Shown here: positions 27,794-36,574 of the stretch, one piece after another | Position numbering within the stretch: position 1 is the stretch's first letter | How the letters are laid out: every line of letters begins with the position of its first letter | NCBI RefSeq assembly: GCF_003290125.1 | Contig: NZ_QMKH01000001.1 | Coordinates: forward strand, 868,001 to 932,000 | Direction: 5' to 3' | Length of the DNA: 64,000 bases | Source of the DNA: Microvirga flavescens | GTDB taxonomy: Bacteria > Pseudomonadota > Alphaproteobacteria > Rhizobiales > Beijerinckiaceae | Program-made: the position numbers and the translations under genes | The notes under the pieces: model-generated | The model's database searches: none | What the model saw: only the letters and a program-made list of their open reading frames with translations | What the model was told of the DNA's origin: nothing

Positions 27794-28366
27794 ATGGCAA
27801 CGGCGCTCATCGTCATCGACGTCCAGAAAAACATTCTGGCCAGACCCGGCGGGGAGCGTCCAGTGGTTCTTGACCGGTTCGACGCGGTGCGTGCGCGCAT
27901 CGCGGGGCTGGTCGATGCCGCGCGGCACGCGGACGCGCCGGTCATCTTCATTCAGCATGACGGGGCACAGGGGCACAGGCTTGAAACCGGCTTACCGGGA
28001 TGGGAAATCTGTGAGGATCTGGGCCGGGTTTCGAGCGATACGGTTGTTCGCAAGGCGGCCTGCGATTCGTTTTATGAAACGGATCTTCAATCGGTCCTGG
28101 CACGACAGGGCATCACCCATCTCATGATCGTCGGGCTCATGACGCAGTACTGCGTCGATACGACCTGTCGTCGAGCCGTCAGCCTTGGATACGACGTGAC
28201 GCTCGTCGCAGATGGGCATACGACAGGTGACAGCGGGGTATTCACTGTCGAGCAGCTCGTGGAGCATCATAACGCGCTTCTCGACGGGTTCAGTGCAGGT
28301 GCGGCGACGATTTCCGTCATGCCTGCGAAGGATGTGACCTTCGTCCACAACGGAGCGGCGGCTTAA
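27794..28366 (+). CDS. Isochorismatase-family cysteine hydrolase
   Basis: A 190-residue hydrolase of the isochorismatase/nicotinamidase fold. The expected catalytic triad is visible: Asp9 in IVIDVQ, Lys87 in VVRKAACDSF and Cys120 in GLMTQYCVDTT, with the usual cis-peptide GLMT before the Cys. The family covers amides, N-carbamoyl compounds and isochorismate, and the substrate here is unknown. Its ATG is 1 bp after the tal stop, implying translational coupling. Later codons are somewhat less G/C-rich than in tal. Confidence 0.88.
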   Translation: MATALIVIDVQKNILARPGGERPVVLDRFDAVRARIAGLVDAARHADAPVIFIQHDGAQGHRLETGLPGWEICEDLGRVSSDTVVRKAACDSFYETDLQSVLARQGITHLMIVGLMTQYCVDTTCRRAVSLGYDVTLVADGHTTGDSGVFTVEQLVEHHNALLDGFSAGAATISVMPAKDVTFVHNGAAA

Positions 28367-28381
28367 GAGTGGTGCCGCTTC

Positions 28382-28432
28382 AGTCCTGAGAAGGTCGCGG
28401 AGTGCTCGTCTTGCGGCCCTCCTCAGGATGAG
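28382..28432. repeat. Palindromic intergenic repeat (CCTCATCCTGAGGAG family), short copy
   Basis: AGTCCTGAGAAGGTCGCGG matches the start of the element at 3082, and CTCCTCAGGATGAGG matches its end. The inner part is shorter. The arms pair imperfectly to form a hairpin between the convergent hydrolase and TPP-enzyme genes. Confidence 0.65.
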
Positions 28433-28459
28433 GCTGTGTATTCGTCCTGCTTTCGCCGG

Positions 28460-30139
28460 TCACTTCTTCTTCGCCTGCGCCTGCTCGCGGATTTGGCTTA
28501 GCGACAGGCTCGGCGTGATGGCTTCCGGATCGAGGATGCAGTGGAGGATCGCCGGCTTGCCGGAGGTCAGCGCGCGTTCAAGCGCGGGGCCGAATTCCTC
28601 TGTCGTCTCGACGCGCTCGCCATAGCCGCCGAAGGCCTTTGCGTAGGCTGCGAAGTCGGGGTTCTTGAGCATCGTCGCCGAAACGCGGCCCGGATACTCG
28701 CGCTCCTGATGCATGCGGATGGTGCCGTACATGCCGTTGTCGAGAAGTACGACGAGGATGGGGAGGTCATATTGCACGGCGGTGGCGAATTCCTGCCCGT
28801 GCATGAGGAAATCGCCGTCGCCCGCAAAGACGACAACCGTGCTGTCCGGCTGAACGCGCTTCGCGCCGACGCCCGCGGGCAGGCCATAACCCATCGAGCC
28901 CGATGTCGGCGCAAGCTGCGTGCCGTAGGCGGTGAAGGGCCAGAAGCGATGAACCCAGGTCGCGAAATTGCCCGCGCCGTTGCAGAAGATGGCGTCCTTC
29001 GGCAGAACCTTCCGCAGATGCGTCATCACCTCGCCCATCTGCAGGCGGCCCGGAAGGCGGATCTTCGCCGGGTCGCTCCAGGCGAGATAGTTGTCGTGCG
29101 CAGTCTTCGTGCCCGCGCTCCACGCCAGCGTTGCGGGCGGATGCACGCTCTCCAGCGCCGCCGAGAACGCGACGGGCGAAGCGTTGATGGCAAGGTGCGG
29201 ACGATAGACGCGCCCGAGTTCGCCGCTGTCAGGATGCACATGAACGAGCGTCTGCTGCGGCGTGGGAATGTCGAGCACCGTATAGCTCTGACTCGGCACT
29301 TCCGACATGCGCCCGCCGACGAGGAGAACAAGATCGGCTTCCTTGATGCGCGCGAGAAGCTTCGGGTTCACGCCAAGGCCGAGATCGCCCGCGTAAGAAG
29401 GATGATCGGCGGGAAAGAGCATCTGGCGGCGGAAGGTGCAGGCGACGGGTAGCTCGAACCGCTCCGCGAAGCGCACGAACTGCTCGACCGCGACAGGCGA
29501 CCAGCGGCTTCCGCCGATAAGGGCGATGGGGTTCTTCGCGCCATGCAGAAGCTTCTGCAGTTCCGCCATCTGGCCAAGGGAGGGATGCGTTTCGATCGGC
29601 GCATAGGCGGGCGCGTCGGCGACCGCCGCCATCTCCGTCAGAACATCTTCCGGCAATGCGATGACGACGGGGCCGGGGCGACCGCTCGTCGCCACATGGA
29701 AGGCGCGGGAAATGATTTCGGGAAAGCGCGCCGGGTCGTCCACTTCCGTCGCCCATTTGGCGAGGGGGCCGAAGGCGGCGCGGTAGTCGAGTTCCTGAAA
29801 GGCTTCACGCTCGCGCATGCCACGCTCGATCTGGCCGACGAAGAGGATCATCGGCGTCGAATCCTGCTTGGCGATGTGGATGCCCGCCGAGGCATTGGTC
29901 GCGCCGGGACCGCGCGTGACGAAGCAGATGCCGGGACGTCCGGTAAGCTTGCCGTGCGCTTCAGCCATCATCGCCGCGCCGCCTTCCTGGCGGCAGATGG
30001 TCACCTCGATCGAGGCATCATGCAGCGCGTCGAGCGCCGCGAGATAGCTCTCTCCCGGCACGCAGAAAATGTGATCGACTCCGTGGACGAGAAGCTGATC
30101 GACCAGGATCTGGCCGCCGGTGCGGGAACGCGCAGTCAT
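28460..30139 (-). CDS. Thiamine pyrophosphate-dependent enzyme (acetolactate synthase-like)
   Basis: A 559-residue TPP enzyme of the POX/AHAS family. It has the catalytic Glu in VPGESYLAALDAL near residue 27, a central domain, and the TPP/Mg motif starting AGDGDFLMHG and ending LLDNGMYG near 470. No AHAS small subunit is nearby, so it is more likely a 2-oxo-acid decarboxylase or similar catabolic enzyme than the biosynthetic AHAS. The ALDH7-type dehydrogenase gene lies upstream on the same strand, separated by a terminator, so a pathway link is possible but not shown. Confidence 0.88.
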   Translation of the reverse strand: MTARSRTGGQILVDQLLVHGVDHIFCVPGESYLAALDALHDASIEVTICRQEGGAAMMAEAHGKLTGRPGICFVTRGPGATNASAGIHIAKQDSTPMILFVGQIERGMREREAFQELDYRAAFGPLAKWATEVDDPARFPEIISRAFHVATSGRPGPVVIALPEDVLTEMAAVADAPAYAPIETHPSLGQMAELQKLLHGAKNPIALIGGSRWSPVAVEQFVRFAERFELPVACTFRRQMLFPADHPSYAGDLGLGVNPKLLARIKEADLVLLVGGRMSEVPSQSYTVLDIPTPQQTLVHVHPDSGELGRVYRPHLAINASPVAFSAALESVHPPATLAWSAGTKTAHDNYLAWSDPAKIRLPGRLQMGEVMTHLRKVLPKDAIFCNGAGNFATWVHRFWPFTAYGTQLAPTSGSMGYGLPAGVGAKRVQPDSTVVVFAGDGDFLMHGQEFATAVQYDLPILVVLLDNGMYGTIRMHQEREYPGRVSATMLKNPDFAAYAKAFGGYGERVETTEEFGPALERALTSGKPAILHCILDPEAITPSLSLSQIREQAQAKKK

Positions 30140-30226
30140 GAGAGCCTCACGGCGTAGGGAAGAACTATGGAAAGGCTTGGGACGAAGCCCAGGACAGCTT
30201 GAGGATATCCTGGGGAGAAAGCGTGG

Positions 30227-30253
30227 AAAAAGCGGCCGGATCGCTCCGGCCGC
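30227..30253 (-). terminator. Rho-independent terminator of the ALDH7-type gene
   Basis: On the minus strand a perfect 9-bp stem, GCGGCCGGA/TCCGGCCGC, with a 4-nt loop runs into TTTTT. It sits 14 bp past the aldehyde dehydrogenase stop and before the TPP-enzyme gene. Confidence 0.9.
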
Positions 30254-30266
30254 CTGATGTCATTCT

Positions 30267-31823
30267 TTACGCGATGGCGCCGTCGACGTCGAACTTCACG
30301 CCCTGGGCGAGCGGAAGTGTCTTGCCGTAATTGATGGTGTTGGTGGCGCGGCGCATATAGGCCTTCCACGCATCCGAGCCTGCCTCGCGGCCGCCGCCGG
30401 TTTCCTTCTCGCCGCCGAACGCGCCGCCGATCTCAGCGCCGGAGGGGCCGATATTGACGTTGGCAATGCCGCAATCGGAACCCGCCGCCGAGATGAAGGT
30501 CTCGGCCTCGCGCATGTCGAGGGTGAAGATCGAGGAGGAGAGGCCCGCGCCGACGGCGTTGTGGGCGGCGAGCACCGCATCGAAGTTCGAATAGCGCATC
30601 ACGTAGAGGATCGGCGCGAAGGTCTCGCGCAGAACCGGGCCCTTCTGCTCCGGCATTTCGACGAGCGCAGGCTTGACGTAGTAGCCACCTTCCGTGCCGT
30701 GGCGTCCGCCGCCATGCACCGTGCCGCCGGCGGCGCGGGCGTCTTCAAGCGCACGCTCCATGCCGTCGAACGCGGCCTTGTCGATCAGCGGGCCGACGAG
30801 GGTGCCCTCAGCGCGGGGATCGCCGATCGCCACGCTGCCGTAGACCTTCTTCAGTTGCGGCACGAGCTTGTCGTAGACGCTCTCGTGAACGAACAGGCGG
30901 CGCAGCGTGGTGCAGCGCTGGCCCGCCGTACCCATGGCCGCAAAGGCGATGCCGCGCAACGCGAGGTCGAGATCGGCGGTGGGGGTCACGATGGCGGCGT
31001 TGTTGCCACCGAGTTCGAGGATCGCACGGGCAAAGCGCCCGGCGAGCTTGGGGCCGACCTGACGGCCCATCGCGGTCGAACCGGTGGCGGAGAGAACCGG
31101 CACGCGGTGGTCGTCCACGAGGATCTCGCCGATCTCACGGCCGCCGAGGAGCAGTTCGAGAAGACCGTCCGGCACGCCGCCGAAGCGCTTGGCCGCGCGC
31201 TGGGCGATGGCGTGGGTGGCGAGCGCCGTGAGCAGGGTCTTCTCGGAAGGCTTCCACACCACCGAGTCGCCGCAGACGAGGGCGAGGGCCGAGTTCCACG
31301 ACCACACGGCCACGGGGAAGTTGAAGGCCGAAATGACGCCGCAGACGCCGAGCGGGTGCCAGGTTTCCATCATGCGATGGTCGGCGCGCTCGGTGGCGAT
31401 GGTGAGGCCGTAGAGCTGGCGGGAGAGGCCGACCGCGAAATCGCAGATGTCGATCATCTCCTGCACTTCGCCGAGGCCTTCGGAGGTGATCTTGCCGGCT
31501 TCCAGCGTCACGAGACGGCCGAGGTCGTCCTTGGCAGCACGCAGCTCTTCGCCGAGAAGGCGCACGAACTCGCCGCGGCGGGGCGCGGGGATCTTGCGCC
31601 AGGCGAGGAACGCCTCATGCGCGCGGCCGATGGCGGCCTTCGCCTCATCCGGCGTCGTCTCTTTCACATGGACCAGAACCTCGCCGGTGATGGGCGAGAA
31701 GGCCGGGCGTCCCGTGGGCGCGAAGGCGCTGTCGGGAACGCCAAGGCGCTTCAGAAGGGCGCGCGCCTCATCCGCGACGGAGGCGGAGACGGTCTTCAAG
31801 GCAGCTTGATCTCGGGCGGACAT
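30267..31823 (-). CDS. Aldehyde dehydrogenase, ALDH7/L-aminoadipate-semialdehyde dehydrogenase type
   Basis: Oxidises an aldehyde to its acid with NAD; in this subfamily typically 2-aminoadipate 6-semialdehyde, the lysine-derived intermediate. The 518-residue protein has the catalytic Cys in GTAGQRCTTLRRL, the cofactor motif ATGSTAMGRQVGP, and the long C-terminal ANVNIGPSGAEIGGAFGGEKETGGGREAG style region diagnostic of ALDH7 (antiquitin, AmaB, PCD). ATG at 31823 follows GGGAG. The neighbouring lysine-dehydrogenase-like gene supports a lysine pathway. Confidence 0.9.
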   Translation of the reverse strand: MSARDQAALKTVSASVADEARALLKRLGVPDSAFAPTGRPAFSPITGEVLVHVKETTPDEAKAAIGRAHEAFLAWRKIPAPRRGEFVRLLGEELRAAKDDLGRLVTLEAGKITSEGLGEVQEMIDICDFAVGLSRQLYGLTIATERADHRMMETWHPLGVCGVISAFNFPVAVWSWNSALALVCGDSVVWKPSEKTLLTALATHAIAQRAAKRFGGVPDGLLELLLGGREIGEILVDDHRVPVLSATGSTAMGRQVGPKLAGRFARAILELGGNNAAIVTPTADLDLALRGIAFAAMGTAGQRCTTLRRLFVHESVYDKLVPQLKKVYGSVAIGDPRAEGTLVGPLIDKAAFDGMERALEDARAAGGTVHGGGRHGTEGGYYVKPALVEMPEQKGPVLRETFAPILYVMRYSNFDAVLAAHNAVGAGLSSSIFTLDMREAETFISAAGSDCGIANVNIGPSGAEIGGAFGGEKETGGGREAGSDAWKAYMRRATNTINYGKTLPLAQGVKFDVDGAIA

Positions 31824-31924
31824 CTTAAATTCTCCCTGGGGGCGGGTCTTCGGGCTCTGGTTCGAGCCCACCGCGTCGCTTGTCTTTAAACAAAATCGAC
31901 GGCGGCCACTCGTGCCACCGTCTT

Positions 31925-31974
31925 AGAGCATGATCGGGAAATCTGGGAACCGGTTTTCCGGAATAACATCATGC
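31925..31974. repeat. Interspersed palindrome, GAGCATGATC...AACCGGTT...ATCATGC family, copy 1
   Basis: AGAGCATGATC at the left and ATCATGC at the right flank a central GGGAACCGGTTTTCC. Copy 2 is at 45201-45254 with the same left arm, centre and right arm. This form is a common extragenic repeat in Hyphomicrobiales genomes. It lies between the ALDH7-type gene and the dehydrogenase gene. Confidence 0.75.
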
Positions 31975-31982
31975 CGTTTCCG

Positions 31983-32018
31983 AAAAATGGAGCGTGACCC
32001 GGTATCGGGCCACGCTCC
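31983..32018 (-). terminator. Rho-independent terminator of the saccharopine-dehydrogenase-like gene
   Basis: Read on the minus strand, GGAGCGTGGCCCG pairs with CGGGTCACGCTCC (13 bp, one G-T wobble) around a 4-nt loop, followed by ATTTTTCG. It starts 8 bp after the stop codon. Confidence 0.88.
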
Positions 32019-32026
32019 GGGATCGA

Positions 32027-33157
32027 TCAGGCAGCGTTGAGCTTGACCTTGTTGCCTGCCGCGTCCTGCACTTCGCTCAGGAGCTCGCCGGCATAGACGC
32101 GGCCGAAGCGGTTGGCGAGGAAGGTGTCGAGGCTGATTTCTTCCTGACGGCGGAAGCCCTTCTGCTGCAGCTTGCCCTCGACGAGAAGGTCGAGCATGGC
32201 GCAGATGCCGGCAGCCGTGGTGACCTGGATCGCGGTGCGCAGCTTGCCCGCGACCTTCTGGCCGAGGATGCTGCGGGCATAGGTTTCCTGCACATGGCGG
32301 CCGTCGCGCTGGCCGGTCACGGTCACGAACACGATGACCATGTCCTGCATGGTGGCGGGCACGGCCTGCTCGAGAATGTCCTTGAGGACTTCGCGGCGGT
32401 TGCGCAGTTGCAGATCGTTGAGCAGCACCCGCATCAGGCCGCAATGGCCCGGGTAGCGGATGGTCTTGTAGTTCAGGGCGCGGACCTTGCCCTCGAGGGT
32501 TTCGCAGAGCGTGCCGAGGCCGCCGGAGGTGTTGAAGGCCTCGTAGCGGGTGCCGTCGAGGGAGAACTCCTCGAGCTCTTCCATCGCGGGGACTTCACGC
32601 AACTTGCCATCGACCACCGCCTCGCAGCGCTCGATATACTCGTTGATGACGCCGTCCGTGCTCCAGGTGAGGTTATAGGACAGGGCGTTCGAGGGGTATT
32701 GCGGCAGCGCGCCGACGCGCAGGCGCACCGTGTCGAGGGTGTCGAAGCGGCTGGCGATGTCGTGCGCGACGATGGAGATGAAGCCGGGAGCCAGGCCGCA
32801 TTGCGGGATGAAGGCGGTGGAAGCGCCCTCGGCCAGTTCCTTCACCATGCGGGTGGTGGCGACGTCCTCGGTGAGGTCGAAGTAGTTCACGCCGGCAAGG
32901 CGCGCGGCCTTCGCCACATGGGCGGTGAGGTGATACGGCGCGGCGCTCAGCACGGCATAGTGGCCCTTGAGGGCGGCCTGGAGCGCGACGGCGTCGTTGA
33001 AATCGAGCTGAATCGTCTTGATGCCGTCGGTGGCCACCGCGGCAAGGGCCGCGGCGGAGCCGTCGGCGACGGTCACGGCGTAATCGCCGGTCTCGTGGAG
33101 CATGTCGGCAATGGTGGAGCCGATCTTGCCGGCACCGATGACGAGAATGGAACGCAT
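32027..33157 (-). CDS. Saccharopine dehydrogenase family protein, probable lysine 6-dehydrogenase
   Basis: A 376-residue NAD(P)-dependent oxidoreductase with an N-terminal Rossmann motif LVIGAGKIGSTIADML at 4-19 and the middle domain of the saccharopine dehydrogenase/LysDH fold (CGLAPGFISIVAHDIA near 112). The size fits bacterial L-lysine 6-dehydrogenase, which makes the aminoadipate semialdehyde that the adjacent ALDH7 enzyme would oxidise. True saccharopine dehydrogenases have similar folds, so the substrate is inferred from context. Divergent from an Lrp/AsnC gene, with 118 bp between. Confidence 0.82.
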   Translation of the reverse strand: MRSILVIGAGKIGSTIADMLHETGDYAVTVADGSAAALAAVATDGIKTIQLDFNDAVALQAALKGHYAVLSAAPYHLTAHVAKAARLAGVNYFDLTEDVATTRMVKELAEGASTAFIPQCGLAPGFISIVAHDIASRFDTLDTVRLRVGALPQYPSNALSYNLTWSTDGVINEYIERCEAVVDGKLREVPAMEELEEFSLDGTRYEAFNTSGGLGTLCETLEGKVRALNYKTIRYPGHCGLMRVLLNDLQLRNRREVLKDILEQAVPATMQDMVIVFVTVTGQRDGRHVQETYARSILGQKVAGKLRTAIQVTTAAGICAMLDLLVEGKLQQKGFRRQEEISLDTFLANRFGRVYAGELLSEVQDAAGNKVKLNAA

Positions 33158-33258
33158 GGAAAACCCTCCCTGGATTGTGGTGTCAGAAAGTCATAAAGGC
33201 TTGCAGAACGCCATAGACAAGTTGACGGAAAGCCGAGTACATTTCGGCGAAATGCCAT

Positions 33259-33272
33259 TATGATTGGTCATA
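33259..33272. promoter_or_regulatory. Candidate Lrp/AsnC operator half-site pair
   Basis: TATGA-TTGG-TCATA, a perfect 5-bp inverted repeat, ends 3 bp before the Lrp-type start codon in the divergent spacer. Such A/T-rich dyads are typical Lrp/AsnC sites, and autoregulation is plausible. Inference only. Confidence 0.35.
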
Positions 33273-33275
33273 GTG

Positions 33276-33704
33276 ATGCTTGACGATACGGATCGCGCCC
33301 TCATCGCGCTCTTGCGTGAAAATGCCCGCATCGGCCATGCCGAGGCGGCGCGGCGGCTCGGGCTCTCGCGCACCACCGTTCAGGCCCGGGTCGAGAGCCT
33401 CGAGCGGCGGGGCGTCGTCGTCGGCTACACCGTGCGGCTTGCCGAGGAGGTGAGCCGGCGCATGGTGCGGGCTCACGTCACCATCGTTGTGGCCCCCAAG
33501 GCCTCGGGCGCGGTTGCAGCGGCGATGCAGCGCATGCCTGAATTGCGTGCTCTTTACTCTGTTGCAGGTGCGTTTGACCTGCTGGCGGTGGTAGAGGCAG
33601 AAGATGTGCCGTCGCTCGACGCCGCCATCGACAAGATCGGCGCGCTGGAAGGCGTCGAGCGCACGCAGTCCTCCATCATCCTCTCAACGAAGTTCGAACG
33701 ATGA
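33276..33704 (+). CDS. Lrp/AsnC family transcriptional regulator
   Basis: A 142-residue regulator with an N-terminal helix-turn-helix (DDTDRALIALLRENARIGHAEAARRLGLSRTTVQ..., residues 2-40) and a C-terminal RAM/ligand-binding domain (from about 70), with RALYSVAGAFDLLAVVEA near 100. ATG at 33276 starts the family-typical MLDDTDRALIALL; upstream in-frame TTG and GTG codons add four residues and are not preferred. Divergent from the lysine-dehydrogenase-like gene and overlapping the FAD oxidoreductase start by ATGA, so it probably responds to the amino acid both enzymes handle. Confidence 0.9.
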   Translation: MLDDTDRALIALLRENARIGHAEAARRLGLSRTTVQARVESLERRGVVVGYTVRLAEEVSRRMVRAHVTIVVAPKASGAVAAAMQRMPELRALYSVAGAFDLLAVVEAEDVPSLDAAIDKIGALEGVERTQSSIILSTKFER

Positions 33705-34909
33705 CCTCTTCCTCCGCTGCAGCAGCCGATGTCGTGATCGTCGGCGGGGCCGTCATGGGCTCTGCCACGGCCTACCACCTTCTCGCGGACCCGAATTTCA
33801 AGGGGCGTGTGGTCGTGATCGAGAAGAACCCGACCTATGCGCTCTCGGCCTCGGCGCTCTCGGCGGCTTCGATCAGACAGCAATATTCGAGCGCGGTGAA
33901 CATCCGGATTTCGCTCTACGGCCTGCAGTTCCTGCGCAGCATCGGCGAGCGTCTCATGGTGGATGGCGACAGGCCCGAGATCGGCCTGCGCGAAGGCGGC
34001 TATCTCTATTGCGCGACCGAAGCGGGCGCGGCCATCCTCGCCGAGAACCATGCCCTTCAGGCCGCCGAGGGCGCGGACATTCTCTATCTCGATCCGCCGG
34101 CGCTGAAGGCGCGCTTCCCCTGGCTCAATGTGGAGGACCTGAGGGCCGGCACATGGGGCCATTCCGGCGAAGGATGGTTCGACGGCTGGGGGATGCTGCA
34201 GGCGTTCCGCAAGAAGGCCCGCTCGCTCGGCGCGGAATACGTGCAGGGCGAGGTCGTCTCCGTCGAAAAGCAAGACAACCGCGTTATCGCCGTGGTGCTG
34301 AAGGACGGCACGCGCATTCCTTGCGGCGCGCTCGTCAACTGCGCCGGTTCCGGGGGAACCGCCGTTGCGAAGGCGGCGGGAGTGTCGATTCCGGTTCAGG
34401 CCAAGCGCCGCTACATTTTCACCTTCACCTGCCGCGAGAAGGTGGAGAACTGCCCGCTCCTCATCGACACGTCCGGCGCCTATGTGCGGCCGGAAGGCGA
34501 GGGCAACTTCATCTGCGGCGCGTCGCCGGAAGCTGACGTCGATCCCGATTGGTCTGACGATGATCCGGCCTCGCAGGAGATCGATTTCTCCTTCTTCGAG
34601 GAGTTCATCTGGCCGGCTCTCGCACACCGCGTTCCGGCCTTCGAGGCCATCAAGCCGGGTCGTGCCTGGGCGGGCCCCTACGACATGAGCCTGACCGACC
34701 ACAACGCCTTCATCGGCAAGGCGGGCGGGATCGAGAATTTCTATCTCTGCAACGGCTTTTCCGGCCACGGCCTGCAGCAAGCACCCGCCATCGGGCGCGG
34801 CCTGTCCGAACTCATTGTTCACGGCGGCTACAGGACGCTCGATCTGTCCGAACTCAGCTTCGAGCGAGTCGCCGCCAACCGGCCGCTCCTGGAGCGCAAC
34901 ATCATCTGA
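33701..34909 (+). CDS. FAD-dependent oxidoreductase of the D-amino-acid oxidase (DAO) family
   Basis: A 402-residue DAO-fold flavoprotein with the N-terminal FAD motif ADVVIVGGAVMGSATAYHL at 8-26, and a C-terminal FAD/substrate segment NFYLCNGFSGHGLQQAPAIGRGL near 350. The family oxidises secondary or D-amino acids (sarcosine, glycine, pipecolate, proline). Beside a lysine-dehydrogenase-like and an ALDH7 gene, a pipecolate-oxidase-like role in D-lysine breakdown is attractive but unproven. Its ATG overlaps the regulator's stop codon (ATGA). Confidence 0.88.
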   Translation: MTSSSAAAADVVIVGGAVMGSATAYHLLADPNFKGRVVVIEKNPTYALSASALSAASIRQQYSSAVNIRISLYGLQFLRSIGERLMVDGDRPEIGLREGGYLYCATEAGAAILAENHALQAAEGADILYLDPPALKARFPWLNVEDLRAGTWGHSGEGWFDGWGMLQAFRKKARSLGAEYVQGEVVSVEKQDNRVIAVVLKDGTRIPCGALVNCAGSGGTAVAKAAGVSIPVQAKRRYIFTFTCREKVENCPLLIDTSGAYVRPEGEGNFICGASPEADVDPDWSDDDPASQEIDFSFFEEFIWPALAHRVPAFEAIKPGRAWAGPYDMSLTDHNAFIGKAGGIENFYLCNGFSGHGLQQAPAIGRGLSELIVHGGYRTLDLSELSFERVAANRPLLERNII

Positions 34910-34964
34910 TCCTTGTCTGTCGCCTGCAACACAGGCGGGCGACAGGATAGACTTTAGACTAATG

Positions 34965-34994
34965 GGCGGCCCGCTTCCGGTGGGCCGCCTTTTT
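34965..34994 (+). terminator. Rho-independent terminator of the Lrp/DAO operon
   Basis: A perfect 8-bp stem, GGCGGCCC/GGGCCGCC, with a 9-nt loop is followed by TTTTT, 55 bp after the DAO stop. The remaining sequence up to 35243 holds only the Pho box region and the ugpB leader. Confidence 0.9.
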
Positions 34995-35143
34995 CGTTGC
35001 AGGCTCTTTTAAAGAGGGCGGCAAGGCGGGTGCAGCAAGGCATCCTTCAAGGGTGCCGTAAGGGGATGCAATTTCCAGACAACGTCATCCCCAGCCGTTG
35101 AGACCTGCCTATCAAAAGGGCTTCCATTTTAGAGCCGGCTATG

Positions 35144-35173
35144 CTTGTCATGAATTTGTCATAACAATGTCAT
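35144..35173 (+). promoter_or_regulatory. Pho box: three tandem PhoB half-sites upstream of ugpB
   Basis: TGTCAT occurs at 35146, 35157 and 35168, exactly 11 bp apart, with A/T-rich 5-bp spacers. This is the arrangement of PhoB binding sites (7-bp CTGTCAT-like direct repeats plus 4 bp, 11-bp period). It lies about 70-100 bp before the ugpB start. It predicts induction of the ugp operon under phosphate starvation. Confidence 0.88.
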
Positions 35174-35243
35174 CCGCCCTTCGCGTCCGGATGAGCATGA
35201 ACGACAAGACCATCCCGCCGGGATGACAAGGGAGAGACTAACG

Positions 35244-36554
35244 ATGATGAAGAGGACCGTCCTCGCCGCTCTGGCCATGGGGCTTGCCACGAGCACGTCG
35301 GCCTTCGCGCAGACCGAGATCCAGTGGTGGCACGCCATGACCGGCGCCAACAACGACGTGGTCAACAAGCTGGCCGAGGAGTTCAACGCCTCGCAGAAGG
35401 ACTACAAGGTCGTCGTCGCCTACAAGGGCTCCTACGCCGACGCCATGAACGCCGGCATCGCGGCCTACCGCGCCGGTAACGCTCCGCACATTCTGCAGGT
35501 CTTCGAAGTCGGCACCGCGACCATGATGGGCGCGAAGGGCGCGATCAAGCCGGTCTACCAGCTGATGGCTGAGACGGGCGAGAAGTTCGACCCGAAGGCT
35601 TACCTGCCGACGATCACCGGTTACTACTCCACGGCGAAGGGCGAGATGCTCTCCTTCCCGTTCAACTCTTCCTCGATGGTCATGTGGATCAACAAGGACG
35701 AGCTGAAGAAGGCTGGCGTCAATGAGATTCCGAAGACCTGGCCGGAAGTGTTCGAGGCGGGCAAGAAACTCAAGGCTGCCGGCCACTCGACCTGCGGCTT
35801 CACCTCGGCCTGGACCACCTGGGCGATGATCGAGCAGTTCTCGGCCTGGCACAACGTGCCGCTGTCGACCAAGGCCAACGGCCTCGACGGCTTCGACACC
35901 GAGCTGAAGTTCAACTCGCCGCTGCACGTCAAGCACCTCGAGAAGCTGATCGAGCTGCAGAAGGACAAGACCTACGACTACTCGGGTCGCGCCAACACGG
36001 GTGAAGGCCGCTTCACCTCGGGCGAATGCGCCATCATGCTCACCTCGTCGGGCTTCTACGGCAACGTGAAGGCCAACGCGAAGTTCGATTTCACGTCGGT
36101 TCCGATGCCGTACTATCCGGACGTCGCCGGCGCTCCGCAGAACTCGATCATCGGCGGCGCTTCGCTGTGGGTGATGGGCGGCAAGTCCGCTGAAGAGTAC
36201 AAGGGCGTCGCGAAGTTCTTCGCGTTCCTCTCGGACACCGACCGTCAGGCCAAGCTGCACCAGGAATCGGGCTACCTCCCGATCACCAAGGCGGCTTACG
36301 ACAAGACCAAGGCGTCGGGCTTCTATGAGAAGAACCCGGTTCTGCAGACCCCCCTCATCGAGCTGACCAACAAGGAGCCGACCGAGAATTCCCGCGGTCT
36401 GCGCCTCGGCAACATGGTGCAGATGCGCGATGTGTGGTCGGAAGAACTCGAGGCGGCTCTCGCCGGCCAGAAGTCGGCCAAGGACGCGCTTGACGCGGCG
36501 GTCTCCCGCGGCAACCAGCTCCTGCGCCAGTTCGAGCGCACGGTTGCCCGCTAA
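35244..36554 (+). CDS. ugpB: sn-Glycerol-3-phosphate ABC transporter substrate-binding protein
   Basis: Periplasmic receptor for glycerol-3-phosphate and glycerophosphodiesters. The 436-residue protein has a signal peptide (MMKRTVLAALAMGLATSTSAFA, cleavage before QTE) and the UgpB fold: EIQWWHAMTGANNDVVNKL at the mature start, FPFNSSSMVMWINKDEL near 141, and GGASLWVMGGKSAEEYKG near 305. AAGGGAGAGA at 35228-35237 fixes the start at 35244, not the upstream ATG at 35223. First gene of ugpBAEC and preceded by the Pho box. Confidence 0.95.
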   Translation: MMKRTVLAALAMGLATSTSAFAQTEIQWWHAMTGANNDVVNKLAEEFNASQKDYKVVVAYKGSYADAMNAGIAAYRAGNAPHILQVFEVGTATMMGAKGAIKPVYQLMAETGEKFDPKAYLPTITGYYSTAKGEMLSFPFNSSSMVMWINKDELKKAGVNEIPKTWPEVFEAGKKLKAAGHSTCGFTSAWTTWAMIEQFSAWHNVPLSTKANGLDGFDTELKFNSPLHVKHLEKLIELQKDKTYDYSGRANTGEGRFTSGECAIMLTSSGFYGNVKANAKFDFTSVPMPYYPDVAGAPQNSIIGGASLWVMGGKSAEEYKGVAKFFAFLSDTDRQAKLHQESGYLPITKAAYDKTKASGFYEKNPVLQTPLIELTNKEPTENSRGLRLGNMVQMRDVWSEELEAALAGQKSAKDALDAAVSRGNQLLRQFERTVAR

Positions 36555-36574
36555 AACTTAATCGCATCGACAAT

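Noticed and set aside
33222..33243. TTGACG followed by TACATT before the Lrp gene
   Set aside because: Spacing of 10 bp is far too short for a sigma-70 promoter.
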